From: Paracoccus aminovorans
GTDB taxonomy: Bacteria; Pseudomonadota; Alphaproteobacteria; Rhodobacterales; Rhodobacteraceae
Reading direction: 5' to 3'
Assembly (NCBI RefSeq): GCF_900005615.1
Contig: NZ_LN832559.1
Coordinates: forward strand, 2,929,001-2,993,000
DNA length: 64,000 nucleotides
Positions 38,076 to 47,215 of this stretch are shown in pieces (position 1 is the stretch's first letter; every line of letters begins with the position of its first letter). The position numbers and the translations under genes were made by a program. The notes under the pieces are model-generated. The model had not been told where the DNA came from, made no database searches, and saw only the letters and a list, made by a program, of their open reading frames with translations.

Positions 38076-39467
38076 ATGACCGACCACATCATCCGCGACA
38101 TTTCCCTGGCCGGCTACGGCCGCAAGGAACTGGACATCGCCGAGACCGAAATGCCGGGCCTGATGGCGCTGCGCGCCGAATATGGCGAGGCGAAGCCGCT
38201 GCAGGGCGCCCGCATCGCCGGCAGCCTGCACATGACCGTGCAGACCGCCGTGCTGATCGAGACGCTGGTGGCGCTGGGCGCCGAGGTGCGCTGGGCGTCC
38301 TGCAACATCTTCTCGACCCAGGACCATGCCGCGGCGGCGATCGCGGCCGCCGGCATCCCGGTCTTTGCCATCAAGGGCGAGACGCTGCCGGAATACTGGT
38401 CCTATACCGACCGGATCTTCCAGTTCGCCGAGGGCACCGCGAACATGATCCTGGACGACGGCGGCGATGCGACCATGTATGTCCTGCTGGGCGCGCGGGT
38501 CGAGGCCGGCGAGACCGGGCTGATCGACGTCCCGACCAGCGAAGAGGAAGAGGCGCTGTTCGCCCAGATCCGCAAGCGGCTGGAAGCCTCGCCCGGCTGG
38601 TTCACCGCGCAGCGCGACGCGATCCAGGGCGTGTCCGAGGAAACCACCACCGGCGTGCACCGCCTCTACGACCTGCACAAGAAGGGGCTGCTGCCCTTCC
38701 CGGCGATCAACGTGAACGACAGCGTCACCAAGTCGAAATTCGACAACAAATACGGCTGCAAGGAATCGCTGGTGGACGGCATCCGCCGCGCCACCGACGT
38801 GATGATGGCCGGCAAGGTCGCCGTTGTCTGCGGCTATGGCGACGTCGGCAAGGGCTCGGCCGCGTCCCTGCGCGGCGCCGGCGCCCGGGTCAAGGTCACC
38901 GAGGTCGATCCGATCTGCGCCCTGCAGGCCGCCATGGACGGGTTCGAGGTGGTGCTGCTGGAGGATGTGGTCGCCAGCGCCGACATCTTCGTCACCACCA
39001 CCGGCAACAAGGACGTGATCCGCATCGAGCACATGCGCGAGATGAAGGACATGGCCATCGTCGGCAACATCGGCCATTTCGACAACGAGATCCAGGTCGC
39101 CGCGCTCAAGAACCACAAGTGGACCAACGTCAAGGAACAGGTGGACATGATCGAGATGCCCTCGGGCAACCGCATCATCCTGCTGTCCGAGGGCCGGCTT
39201 CTGAACCTGGGCAACGCCACCGGCCATCCCAGCTTCGTCATGTCCGCCAGCTTCACCAATCAGGTGCTGGCGCAGATCGAGCTGTGGACCAAGGGCGATG
39301 AGTATGCGCCCGGCGTCTATATCCTGCCGAAGGCGCTGGACGAAAAGGTCGCCCGCCTGCACCTGGCCAAGATCGGCGTCAAGCTGACCGAGCTGTCCTC
39401 CGAGCAGGCCGATTACATCGGCGTCACCCGCGAAGGCCCGTTCAAGCCCGAACATTACCGCTATTGA
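38076..39467 (+). CDS. ahcY: Adenosylhomocysteinase (SAH hydrolase)
   Basis: A 463-residue NAD-dependent enzyme that splits S-adenosylhomocysteine into adenosine and homocysteine in the activated methyl cycle. Seen: [53 protein letters not shown] (catalytic Lys/Asp region), [17 protein letters not shown] (NAD Rossmann motif) and C-terminal KPEHYRY, which completes the neighbour subunit's active site. The ATG at 38076 was chosen from the family start; the frame continues upstream inside the secreted-protein gene. The short leader pairs GGTCGG with CCGACC, but I could not match a SAH riboswitch. Confidence 0.97.
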   Translation: MTDHIIRDISLAGYGRKELDIAETEMPGLMALRAEYGEAKPLQGARIAGSLHMTVQTAVLIETLVALGAEVRWASCNIFSTQDHAAAAIAAAGIPVFAIKGETLPEYWSYTDRIFQFAEGTANMILDDGGDATMYVLLGARVEAGETGLIDVPTSEEEEALFAQIRKRLEASPGWFTAQRDAIQGVSEETTTGVHRLYDLHKKGLLPFPAINVNDSVTKSKFDNKYGCKESLVDGIRRATDVMMAGKVAVVCGYGDVGKGSAASLRGAGARVKVTEVDPICALQAAMDGFEVVLLEDVVASADIFVTTTGNKDVIRIEHMREMKDMAIVGNIGHFDNEIQVAALKNHKWTNVKEQVDMIEMPSGNRIILLSEGRLLNLGNATGHPSFVMSASFTNQVLAQIELWTKGDEYAPGVYILPKALDEKVARLHLAKIGVKLTELSSEQADYIGVTREGPFKPEHYRY

Positions 39468-39475
39468 ACGCCGGC

Positions 39476-39504
39476 CGCGCGGCCCCGAAGGACGGGGCCG
39501 CGCG
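39476..39504 (+). terminator. Hairpin between ahcY and HIT gene
   Basis: GCGCGGCCCC (39477-39486) pairs with GGGGCCGCGC (39494-39503) with a flanking C-G pair and a GAAGGAC loop. It begins 9 bases after the ahcY stop. No T-run follows, so it may stabilise or partly terminate the transcript. Confidence 0.45.
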
Positions 39505-39523
39505 CCGCAAGAGGAAGGGTGCC

Positions 39524-39952
39524 ATGTCCGAGGATTGCCTGTTCTGCCGCATCGCGCGGGGCGAACTGCCCGTGCACCGGGTCCATGAGGACGCGCATAT
39601 CCTGGCCTTCCTGGACCTGCATCCGATCCGGCCCGGCCATTGCCTGATCATCCCCAAGCGGCATTACCCCTGGTTCGAGGACCTGCCCGAGGCGCTGGCC
39701 ACCCGCATCACCGGCTGCGCCCAGCGCCTGGCCCGGCGCATGAAGGCGCTTTACGCGGTCGAGCGGGTGGGTCTGCTCTATAGCGGCGCCCATGTCGCCC
39801 ATGCCCATGCCCATGTGGTGCCGATGCACGACCTCCACGACCTGTCGTCGCAGGCCTATCTGAAGGACGGCGTGCTGGACTTCGCCAACGCCCCGCAATT
39901 GCGGCCCGAGGACGGCGCGCGCATCGCCGCCGAACTGGCCGCGAGCCTTTAG
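39524..39952 (+). CDS. HIT-family nucleotide-binding protein
   Basis: A 142-residue histidine triad protein. The signature AHAHAHVVPMH is at about 90-100 and an N-terminal DCLFCRIARGELP carries the Cys pair of the Hint/HIT group; a matching metal ligand pair could be H-x-H or absent. It probably hydrolyses nucleotide phosphoramidates or similar dinucleotides. GAGGAAGGG lies before the ATG at 39524, so the longer frame from 39464 is rejected. The stop TAG is directly followed by an IS end. Confidence 0.9.
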   Translation: MSEDCLFCRIARGELPVHRVHEDAHILAFLDLHPIRPGHCLIIPKRHYPWFEDLPEALATRITGCAQRLARRMKALYAVERVGLLYSGAHVAHAHAHVVPMHDLHDLSSQAYLKDGVLDFANAPQLRPEDGARIAAELAASL

Positions 39953-40253
39953 AAGGCTGCTGAAAAGCAGGCCGCCAGGGCGTCGGAACGGAAAATCGTT
40001 CCGGTTCGACCTGGGTCGCTGAAAAACAGGTCATTTGCGGGCAAGTCGAGGCGATTTTCCCACTTTCTGCCCATTGTGCCAACGTCGCAGGGTCTTTTTG
40101 GGCAGCCTGTCGGCGTGCTGCTGAAACGCTCACTGCGAAAGAACGGCCTGGGGCGGAAACCGGGGCATCCTCTGCCTTCGGATACCCTGTTTTCAAGCCG
40201 ACTTCAGGACGATTTTCGCCACGATACCTTGGAACCCTTTTTGAGCAGCTTCC
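39953..40253. mobile_element. Remnant of an IS end, possibly IS1182-like
   Basis: The sequence starts AAGGCTGCTGAAAAGC immediately after the HIT stop codon, resembling terminal inverted repeats of IS1182/IS5-type elements. CGCTGAAAAACAGG recurs about 60 bases later. CGGAACG/CGTTCCG (39984-40003) forms a hairpin. No transposase piece could be recognised, so the family is tentative. Confidence 0.4.
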
Positions 40254-40336
40254 TCACTCACCGGCACACGGAATGCGATGGCCGCGGTCAAGCCTCTTCC
40301 GAAGCGCCAGCCCATCCCGGCCTCCCACCGGACACG

Positions 40337-41966
40337 CTATCGCAATCTCATCGAGAGACCATCCATTGAGCCCGGATGCGTTCGGGCCGTGGTCTCCGAT
40401 ACGACCAGTCCGGCGACAGTTTCCATGCCTGTTACACCTCGCTTTAATCCGCAGCGGCAGAGCAACCATGCGCCGGCAATGCCTGCGGCCCCATATATTT
40501 GCCGTTTCAGCATCTTCAGCCTGTTGATCTGTCCCTCGGTCTGACCGTTTGACCATGGCTCGCGGAGCGCAACCATCACCGCATCCAAGTCGGCAGTGCG
40601 ACCCCGCGCGAATGCGGCCATCTCGGATCCGCTGGCTTCTTCCAGCCAGCCTGCCATTGCGGCGGCGTCGTTGCGGACCATCGTCGTGAAAGCATCAAGA
40701 AGCCAGCGTGCCCGCGACAAAGCCGCCAGGGCCGGCAGGGCCGGCAGGGCGTGCTCAACTTGGGTGACAAGCCGACTTGGAAAGATGATGGCGACCGGTT
40801 GGCATCATTCGTGCGATCTTCCGGCTTGGAGGGCATTTTTCCGATCCGGCCGGGATTGCCGCCTCGGCGCGGCGCTGGCGCGGCGCCCACTCCCCGACGA
40901 CGCCGAGGCTCCCTTGGAAGCCGTCCGCGCACAGCCTGCACCAGAGTTCCGCGCCATTCCGGCAACCGTCCTGCCAATCCCTTTCCAGAGCCGGGAACCA
41001 GAGTGTCAGGCTGTTCTACCGAAGGCGGAAAACGTCTTCACGTTCGCCGCGAAGCACGCGACGGACGAGCCCGCGGCTGAGGCCGGTGATATGGACGATC
41101 CGCTTGAGGTGCACGCCTTCCCGCCCCATGCACTGGATCAGTGCGTTGGTCTGTTGGCGTCTCTGAAGCCCTTGATATTGAGGGCGCTCTGCGGCGGTCA
41201 GGATGCCAGGGGCGAGTTCGGCAGGATAGGCCACCTTGCGGATTTGCGACAGCGCGCGGCGGACTGCAGACAGGAACGCAGCGCTTGCAATTGGAGGAAG
41301 TGCCTGCGGTCGGCGACCTGCATAGCGTCCGGAAGAGCTTGTGAGATTGCCCGGCCATACCCAGCCAGGCGGCCACAGTCGCGGGCTCTCGATCCGGCAG
41401 AAGGTCGATGACAGCGCCGCGCTCGAGATCACGGACCAGGGTGCCGTAGCGCTGCCCCTTGCGCCACGCCCAGTCGTCAATGCCGACGACACGCGGTCGC
41501 GGAAACGGCTCATTCGCCGGTCGCACTGCGCCGCGCAGGAAGGTGTCTTTGCTGACGTGCAGCAGAATGCGACGCCCAAGTGGCCTGGGCAGGTCCGCCC
41601 CCATGGCCCGACCAACAAGATCCTGGAAGCGGCCTGTTCGCCGACCATGCGGCTGCGCGAGAGAGACCGGGACTGCTTCGCCAAACGTCTTGACCGGGCA
41701 TTGCGCAATCAGACATCGGAACCGTCGCACCGAAAGGCGCAGCTGAACAGTTCGGCCGTGGGCGGGCAGATCTGCGAGACTGCGGACATAGCGCCCATGT
41801 CGACGCACCGACTGGAAGCCGCACTCCGGACAGATGCTTCGGACCGGATCATCTCCGCATCAACCGAAATCACGGCGCCGTCGAGCCTGCATCCGGTTAC
41901 GCGCACCCCCCCGGGCAAGAGCTTGGTATCGTAGCGTGCCTGCATGATATCCACATCGTGGAGCAA
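40337..41966 (-). pseudogene. Frameshifted ISL3-family transposase
   Basis: Minus-strand frames give an almost complete ISL3 transposase in pieces. GVRVTGCRLDGAVISVDAE and, one frame over, CPECGFQSVRRHGRYV form the zinc-binding N-terminus. VVGIDDWAWRKGQRYGTLV is followed by VIDLLPDREPATVAAWL, the DDE core. RGLVRRVLRGEREDVFRLR leads to the last part, WSNGQTEGQINRLKMLKRQI, the C-terminal Glu region. Frameshifts near 41.83, 41.4 and 40.75 kb inactivate it. A candidate terminal repeat (minus-strand GGGTCCCTTTTGGGC) is at about 42019-42033. The matching end was not found, so the other side appears truncated. Confidence 0.85.
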
Positions 41967-42121
41967 ACACGCTGAATGTAGAACTGGCGCATACGGACAT
42001 CACACAATCTGCGTCAGAGCCCAAAAGGGACCCCCAAGCCGACGGTGCAGGGTTTCGGTTGATATTTGTCTATCCCGCGCTAGGCTTTGTCGCGAAGGCA
42101 CACCACTCTGGGGGACAGAGC

Positions 42122-42463
42122 ATGAGCAAGCGCGACGATCTGATCGCCAAATACGCCGCCGATCTGAAGGACAAGCTGGGCATCACGCCCGACATGGAGC
42201 TGCTGACCAAGGTGGTCATCGGCTGCGGCCCCTCGATCTACGACGCCGATGCCGAGACCGTCGCGGCCTCGGACAAGTCCGAACTGGAGCGCATCAAGAC
42301 CAATTATCTGGTCAAGAAACTGGGCCTGCCCGACGGGCCCGAGTTAATGGCGGCGATCCAGGACGTGGTGGCGCAATACGGCAGCGCGAACCGCCACAAG
42401 TATCGCGCAGTGGTCTATTACCTGCTCTGCACCCATTTCAAGAAGCAGGCCGTCTACGCCTGA
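42122..42463 (+). CDS. DUF2853 family protein
   Basis: A 113-residue soluble protein of unknown function. Family landmarks are SKRDDLIAKYAADLKDKLGI at the N-terminus, VVIGCGPSIYDADAETVA, then IKTNYLVKKLGLPDGPELM and KYRAVVYYLLCTHFKKQ at the C-terminus. It is mostly helical. The start follows GGGGGACAG with suitable spacing. It lies beside the ISL3 remnant and is convergent with the enoyl-CoA hydratase gene, which helps fix the IS boundary. Confidence 0.85.
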   Translation: MSKRDDLIAKYAADLKDKLGITPDMELLTKVVIGCGPSIYDADAETVAASDKSELERIKTNYLVKKLGLPDGPELMAAIQDVVAQYGSANRHKYRAVVYYLLCTHFKKQAVYA

Positions 42464-42524
42464 CCGGCACGGCCGAGGCGCGGAGCCGCGTCCGAAAGCC
42501 GCAGGTCACGGGATTTTGACCCGC

Positions 42525-42544
42525 CCGTCCCGAGGCCGGGACGG
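42525..42544. terminator. Hairpin between convergent genes
   Basis: CCGTCCCG (42525-42532) pairs with CGGGACGG (42537-42544) around AGGC. It lies between the ends of the DUF2853 and enoyl-CoA hydratase genes. No T-run is present on either strand. Confidence 0.5.
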
Positions 42545-42591
42545 TGCGGCTGCGGGCCGCGCGCCGGCCGGCCGCTGGGACCGCGCCGGGG

Positions 42592-43209
42592 TCAGTCCAG
42601 CATCCGCTTGATCGCCGCGACCTGGGCGGCATCGGCACCCAGGACGTCGGCGGCCAGGGCGCGGGCCTGGTCCAGCAGTTCTTCGCGCGGGACAAGCCGG
42701 TCGACCAGGCCCCAGGCCAATGCCTCCTCGGCCGGGATCTTCTGCCCGGCCATCAGGATCATGCGGGCCCGCGACGGGCCGATCAGCGCGCGCAGCCGCA
42801 CCGGGTCGCTGAGCTGGGGCAGGAAGCCCAAGCGCATGACGGGATAGAAGAATTTCGCCTCGGGCACCGCCAGTCGCAGGTCGCAGGCCAGCACCATGCC
42901 CAGCGCGCCGCCGGCCACGGTGCCGTTCAGCGCGGCGATGGTCAGGCAGGGCATGGCGGCGACTCGGGACGACAGCCGCTCCCATTCCGGCGAGAGGGCG
43001 AGCCCGGCCCGCGCCGCTTCCAGATCGGCGCCGGCGGAAAACACCGTGCCCGCGCCGGTCAGGATGACGGCGCGCAGCCCGGGCTCGGCGGCCAGCGCCT
43101 CGAAGGCGGCGGTCAGTTCGGCCAGCATGGCCTCGGTCAACGAATTCGCCTTGGCCGGGCGCGCGATCGTCACCTGGCCGATTCCGCCGGCATATTCCGT
43201 TGCGATCAT
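42592..43209 (-). CDS. Short enoyl-CoA hydratase/isomerase family protein
   Basis: A 205-residue crotonase-fold protein. AVILTGAGTVFSAGADLEAA is the first oxyanion strand, and AALNGTVAGGALGMVLACDL the second, with the conserved GGA/GxxL turn. The expected catalytic glutamates of canonical hydratases are not both evident: the loop after the second strand has FFYPVMRLGFLP instead of the usual FGLPEVKLGxxP. It may therefore be a divergent hydratase, isomerase or hydrolase. Typical members are about 257 residues; here the C-terminal trimerisation part is short (ending AAIKRMLD). AAGGAGG precedes the ATG at 43209. Confidence 0.8.
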   Translation of the reverse strand: MIATEYAGGIGQVTIARPAKANSLTEAMLAELTAAFEALAAEPGLRAVILTGAGTVFSAGADLEAARAGLALSPEWERLSSRVAAMPCLTIAALNGTVAGGALGMVLACDLRLAVPEAKFFYPVMRLGFLPQLSDPVRLRALIGPSRARMILMAGQKIPAEEALAWGLVDRLVPREELLDQARALAADVLGADAAQVAAIKRMLD

Positions 43210-43292
43210 CAATCCCTCCTTGGACCCGCGCGCGGCCTGTGGCAAAAGCCGGCAGGCGTTTCCGATGCAATTTCCGCCCGAAAGGTAATGAC

Positions 43293-44894
43293 ATGAAGCT
43301 GCGACTGACAAGCTCTGCCCTGGCCCTGGCCGCGATGACCGCCCCGGCCTTCGCCGACGTGACCTCGGAACAGGTCTGGCAGTCCTGGGTCGATTACTAT
43401 CAGTCGCTGGGCTATACCGTCACCGAGGGCAAGCGCGACAAGGCGGGCCAGACGCTGACCCTGTCCGACATCGCCATCAAGAGCGGCGGCGCCGACAGCC
43501 AGGTCGCCTTCGAGATCCCGCAGGTCGCGCTGACCGAGGACGGCGGCAAGGTCACCACCGTCTTTGCCGACAGCATGACCGGCACCGCCACCGGCAGCAA
43601 TGCCGAGGGCGAGGCCTACGAGGTGCCCTTCACCGTCGCCATGCCCGGCAACAGCATGGTGACCTCGGGCGCGCCGGGGGACATGACGCATGAGTTCGAC
43701 TATCCGACCATCGACCTGGCGCTGACGACGATGAAATCGGGCGACACCGAGACGCCGCTGCCGATCAGGCTGGGCGTGGCGGATTCCACCGGCAGCTTCC
43801 ACACCGTCGCCGGATCGCCGGCGAAATACGACTATGCGATGAAGTCGGGCAAGATCACCTTCAGCGGCGACGTCTCCGAGAAGGAGGGCGAAAGCCTGCG
43901 CTTCGACGGCAGCATGGATGGGACCGAGATCTCGGGCGACATGACCGTGCCCGCCGGCAGCAAGCTGGAAGAGGACATGAACGCCGCGCTGAAGGCCGGG
44001 CTGGCCATGAACGGCGTGCTGAAGGCCGGGGCGCTGGTCGCCAGCTTCGACTTCGCCGGCCAGTCGGACGAAGGCGAGCCGCAAACCGGTTCGGGCAAAT
44101 ATGACGGCAAGGGCTTCGACCTGAGCTATGGGGTGTCGCAGGACGGGATGTCCTATCAGGCCGGCTCGGACGCGGGCAGCTTTCAGCTGACCAGCAGCGA
44201 CATGCCCTTCCCGGTCAACTATTCCATCGAAAGCGGCAGCTTCGACATGCAGATGCCGGTGATGCGTTCGGACGAGGCGCAGCCTTTCAAGCTGGCCTAT
44301 TCGCTGACCGGGCTGACTTTGGGCGATGCGATCTGGAACCTGTTCGACGCCCAGGGCCAGCTGCCGCGCGATCCGGCCTCGCTGGACCTGGACCTGACCG
44401 GCACCACCAAGGTGACGCGGGATCTGTTCGACCAGACCGCCAGCGCCGCCGAGGACGCGACCGCCCCCGCCGATGCCACCGACGACGCCACGGCCGAGGG
44501 CATGGACGAGGCCGCGCCGGCCGACGACGCCGAGGCCGCGGCCGAGGCGGATGCCGCCGAGCCCCAGCCCTTCGAGCCGGTGGACGTGACCATCAACCAG
44601 TTCGCCCTGAACGCGCTGGGGGCCAAGGTGAACGCGCAGGGCGCGCTCAAGGCGCCCGAAGGTGGCGACATGACCGCGCCGGTCGGCCAGATCGAGGCCC
44701 AATACGAGGGCGTGAACGGGCTGGTCGACAAGCTGGGCGCGATGGGGCTGATCCCGCAGGACCAGATCATGGGCGTGCGGATGATGCTGGCCATGTTCGC
44801 CAAGCCGGTGACCGAGGGCGAGGACAAGCTGGCCACCCAGCTTGAATTCAAGGAAGACGGCTCGATCTTTGCCAACGGCCAGCAGATCAAGTAA
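43293..44894 (+). CDS. DUF2125 periplasmic protein
   Basis: A 533-residue exported protein with a signal peptide (SALALAAMTAPAFA). The mature sequence has many short beta strands rich in Asp, Gly, Ser and Thr, in keeping with DUF2125 of Rhodobacteraceae. Residues ~400-430 form an Ala/Asp/Glu low-complexity tract (AAPADDAEAAAEADAAEPQP) that breaks the domain. The C-terminus returns to folded-looking sequence (VDVTINQFALNALGAKVNAQ). Function is unknown; the C-terminal part hints at lipid-binding AsmA/YdgA-like strands, which is speculation. AAAGG precedes the ATG. Confidence 0.82.
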   Translation: MKLRLTSSALALAAMTAPAFADVTSEQVWQSWVDYYQSLGYTVTEGKRDKAGQTLTLSDIAIKSGGADSQVAFEIPQVALTEDGGKVTTVFADSMTGTATGSNAEGEAYEVPFTVAMPGNSMVTSGAPGDMTHEFDYPTIDLALTTMKSGDTETPLPIRLGVADSTGSFHTVAGSPAKYDYAMKSGKITFSGDVSEKEGESLRFDGSMDGTEISGDMTVPAGSKLEEDMNAALKAGLAMNGVLKAGALVASFDFAGQSDEGEPQTGSGKYDGKGFDLSYGVSQDGMSYQAGSDAGSFQLTSSDMPFPVNYSIESGSFDMQMPVMRSDEAQPFKLAYSLTGLTLGDAIWNLFDAQGQLPRDPASLDLDLTGTTKVTRDLFDQTASAAEDATAPADATDDATAEGMDEAAPADDAEAAAEADAAEPQPFEPVDVTINQFALNALGAKVNAQGALKAPEGGDMTAPVGQIEAQYEGVNGLVDKLGAMGLIPQDQIMGVRMMLAMFAKPVTEGEDKLATQLEFKEDGSIFANGQQIK

Positions 44895-44942
44895 TCCCGG
44901 CGCCGGCGCGGCCCTGCGCCGTGCCGCGACGGAACCATTGCG

Positions 44943-44968
44943 GGGGCCGGGCGATTCGTCCCGGCCCC
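44943..44968 (+). terminator. GC-rich hairpin after the DUF2125 gene
   Basis: GGGGCCGGG (44943-44951) pairs with CCCGGCCCC (44960-44968). It lies between the DUF2125 stop and pmbA start; it has no T-run. Confidence 0.45.
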
Positions 44969-44990
44969 TGCGCTGACCAGGGGTGAACGC

Positions 44991-46343
44991 ATGTCCGAAT
45001 TCCTTGAGCTTCAGGCGCTGACCGACCGGCTTCTGACCGCGGCTCGCAAGGCCGGCGCCGACCAGGCCGATGCCGTGGCGCTGGAGGCGGCGGCGGTCTC
45101 GGTCGACGTGCGCGGCGGCCGGCTGGAGCACGCCGAACGCGCCGAGGGGGTCGAGATCGGGCTGCGCGTGCTGATCGGCGGGCGGCAGGCCTGCGTGTCG
45201 GCCTCGGACCGCTCGGACCGGACCATCGGGGAAATGGCGGCGCGCGCCGTCGCCATGGCGCGCGAAGCGCCGGTGGACGACAACCTGGGCCTGGCCGAGC
45301 CCGGTCAGCTGACCCGCGACACCGACAGCGGCCGGCTGGAACTCTTCGACCCCGGCCCCGAGCCAAGCCCCGAAGAATTGCAGGACCTGGCGTTGCGCGC
45401 CGAGGCCGCGGCGCTGGCGGTCGAAGGCGTGTCGCAGATCGAATCCGCCGGCGCCAGCCATTCCCGGCGGCGGATGTGGATCGCAGGCTCGAACGGTTTC
45501 TCGGCCGGCTACGGCCGCAGCGGCCACGGGCTTTCGGCCGTGGTCATCACCGGCGAGGGGCTGGGGATGGAGCGGGACTGGGCCGGGGAAAGCCGCGTCC
45601 ACGCCGCGGACATGCCCGCGCCGGAAGAGATCGGCCGTCTCGCCGGCGAGCGCACCGTCGCCCGCCGCGGGGCCCGCAAGCCGCCGACCGGCGCCTTCCC
45701 GATCCTTTACGACGAGCGCGTCTCCGGCGGGCTGATCGGCCATCTGGTCGGTGCCGCGAACGGCAGCGCCGTGGCGCGCGGCGCCAGCTGGCTGCGCGAT
45801 ACCCTGGGCGAGCAGGTGCTGCCCAAGGGGTTCGACCTCCTGGAAAACCCGCATCTGCCGCGTCACGGCAGCTCGCGCGTCTTCGATGCCGAGGGGCTGG
45901 CGACCGCGCCGCGCCTGCTGGTCCGCGACGGCGTGCTGCAGGGCTGGACCCTGGACCTAGCCACCGGCCGCAAGCTGGGCATGCGTTCGACCGCCAATGC
46001 CATGCGCGGCGCCGGCAGCCCGCCCTCGCCCGGGGTCACCAACCTGGAACTGACCGCCGGCAGCCGGACACGCGACGAACTGATCCGCGAGATGGGACGC
46101 GGGCTGCTGGTGACCTCGATGCTGGGCGCCTCGGTCAACGCCACCACCGGCGACTATTCGCGCGGCGCCGGCGGCTTCTGGGTCGAGAACGGCGAGATCG
46201 CCTATGCGGTGAACGAATGCACCATCGCCGGCAACCTGCGCGACATGCTCTTGCGGCTGACGGCGGCGAACGACGCGCCGGAATGGCGCGGGATGCGGGT
46301 GCCCAGCCTGCTGGTCGAAGGGATGACCCTTGCCGGCGCGTGA
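44991..46343 (+). CDS. pmbA: TldD/PmbA-family metallopeptidase (PmbA-like)
   Basis: A 450-residue PmbA/TldE-type protein. The N-terminal domain has ALEAAAVSVDVRGGRLEHAE and RAEGVEIGLRVLIGGRQACV. The C-terminal half has FPILYDERVSGGLIGHLVGA, MRSTANAMRGAGSPPSPGVT and a Gly-rich segment ending NATTGDYSRGAGGFWVENGE. In this family TldD carries the zinc HExxxH; it is absent here, supporting the PmbA/TldE subunit, which cleaves or matures peptides with TldD. No TldD is in view. It overlaps the next gene by 14 bases. Confidence 0.9.
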   Translation: MSEFLELQALTDRLLTAARKAGADQADAVALEAAAVSVDVRGGRLEHAERAEGVEIGLRVLIGGRQACVSASDRSDRTIGEMAARAVAMAREAPVDDNLGLAEPGQLTRDTDSGRLELFDPGPEPSPEELQDLALRAEAAALAVEGVSQIESAGASHSRRRMWIAGSNGFSAGYGRSGHGLSAVVITGEGLGMERDWAGESRVHAADMPAPEEIGRLAGERTVARRGARKPPTGAFPILYDERVSGGLIGHLVGAANGSAVARGASWLRDTLGEQVLPKGFDLLENPHLPRHGSSRVFDAEGLATAPRLLVRDGVLQGWTLDLATGRKLGMRSTANAMRGAGSPPSPGVTNLELTAGSRTRDELIREMGRGLLVTSMLGASVNATTGDYSRGAGGFWVENGEIAYAVNECTIAGNLRDMLLRLTAANDAPEWRGMRVPSLLVEGMTLAGA

Positions 46344-47121
46344 CCTTGCGCTTCTGGAGCAGGCCGCGCGCGAGGCCGGCGAGATCGCCCGCCGCTTCTG
46401 GCGCAACGCCCCGCAGGTCTGGGAAAAGCCCGGCGGCGCCGGCCCGGTGACCGAGGCCGACCTGGCTGTCAACGCGCATCTGGAAAGCCTGCTGCGCGGC
46501 GCCCGGCCGGATTACGGCTGGCTGAGCGAGGAAAGCGCCGACACGCCCGAGCGGCTTGCCGCCGAGCATTGCTTCATCGTCGACCCGATCGACGGCACCC
46601 GCGCCTTCATCGACGGGCAGCAGGGGTTTTCCGTCTCGCTGGCCGTGGCGCGCGCCGGCCGCGTGGTCGCGGGCGTGGTGCATTTGCCGGCCACCGGCGT
46701 GACCTATGCCGCGGCCGAGGCGGGACCGGCGCTGCGCGACGGCACGCCCATCGCCGCCGCGACGCATGGCTTCAGGGACGCGCAGGTGCTGACCGGCAAG
46801 CCCAGCCTGGATCCCCGGCACTGGCGCGGTGTGGCGCCGCCGCTGCGGCGGGCCTTTCGCCCCTCGCTGGCCTGGCGCTTCTGCCTGGTGGCGGATGGGC
46901 AGTTTGACGCCACGCTGTCGACCCGCCCGGCCTGGGAATGGGACGTGGCGGCCGGCAGCCTGATCGCCGCCCGCGCCGGCTGCGCGGTCAGCGACCTGGC
47001 CGGCGCGGCGATGCGGTTCAACACGCCCCGGGCGCAGACCGAGGGACTGGTGGTCGCCGGCCGGCCGCTGCACGCGGAACTGCTGGCCGCGATGACGCCC
47101 TTTACCCCTTTGGGCGGCTGA
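46330..47121 (+). CDS. CysQ/inositol-monophosphatase-family phosphatase
   Basis: A 263-residue Mg2+-dependent, Li+-sensitive-type phosphatase. The metal motif is DPIDGTRAFIDGQ (about 85-97), earlier WLSEES holds the first metal-binding Glu, and WEWDVAAGSLIAARAG is the WD-xx-AG motif. The substrate is either 3'-phosphoadenosine 5'-phosphate or inositol phosphate; CysQ-like is favoured by the WEWDVAAG form, but not proved. The start is a TTG inside the pmbA gene. Only this codon gives a start in frame just before the family N-terminus, and the overlap implies translational coupling. Confidence 0.85.
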   Translation: MPARDLALLEQAAREAGEIARRFWRNAPQVWEKPGGAGPVTEADLAVNAHLESLLRGARPDYGWLSEESADTPERLAAEHCFIVDPIDGTRAFIDGQQGFSVSLAVARAGRVVAGVVHLPATGVTYAAAEAGPALRDGTPIAAATHGFRDAQVLTGKPSLDPRHWRGVAPPLRRAFRPSLAWRFCLVADGQFDATLSTRPAWEWDVAAGSLIAARAGCAVSDLAGAAMRFNTPRAQTEGLVVAGRPLHAELLAAMTPFTPLGG

Positions 47122-47215
47122 ACTTGATGCCCTGCCGCGTCGCGGCTAAGAAGGGGCGAGGGCCGGACCGGCCTCGTCCCCGCAGATGACGCCCCGCAAG
47201 TGACAGGCCCCGCGC

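Noticed and set aside
36483..39455. A 990-codon minus-strand open frame opposite ahcY and part of glk
   Set aside because: It is antisense to well-recognised ahcY, has no motif or SD, and arises from high GC with few stops. Similar long antisense frames opposite ftsK, DUF2125-pmbA, recQ and the RND gene were rejected for the same reason.
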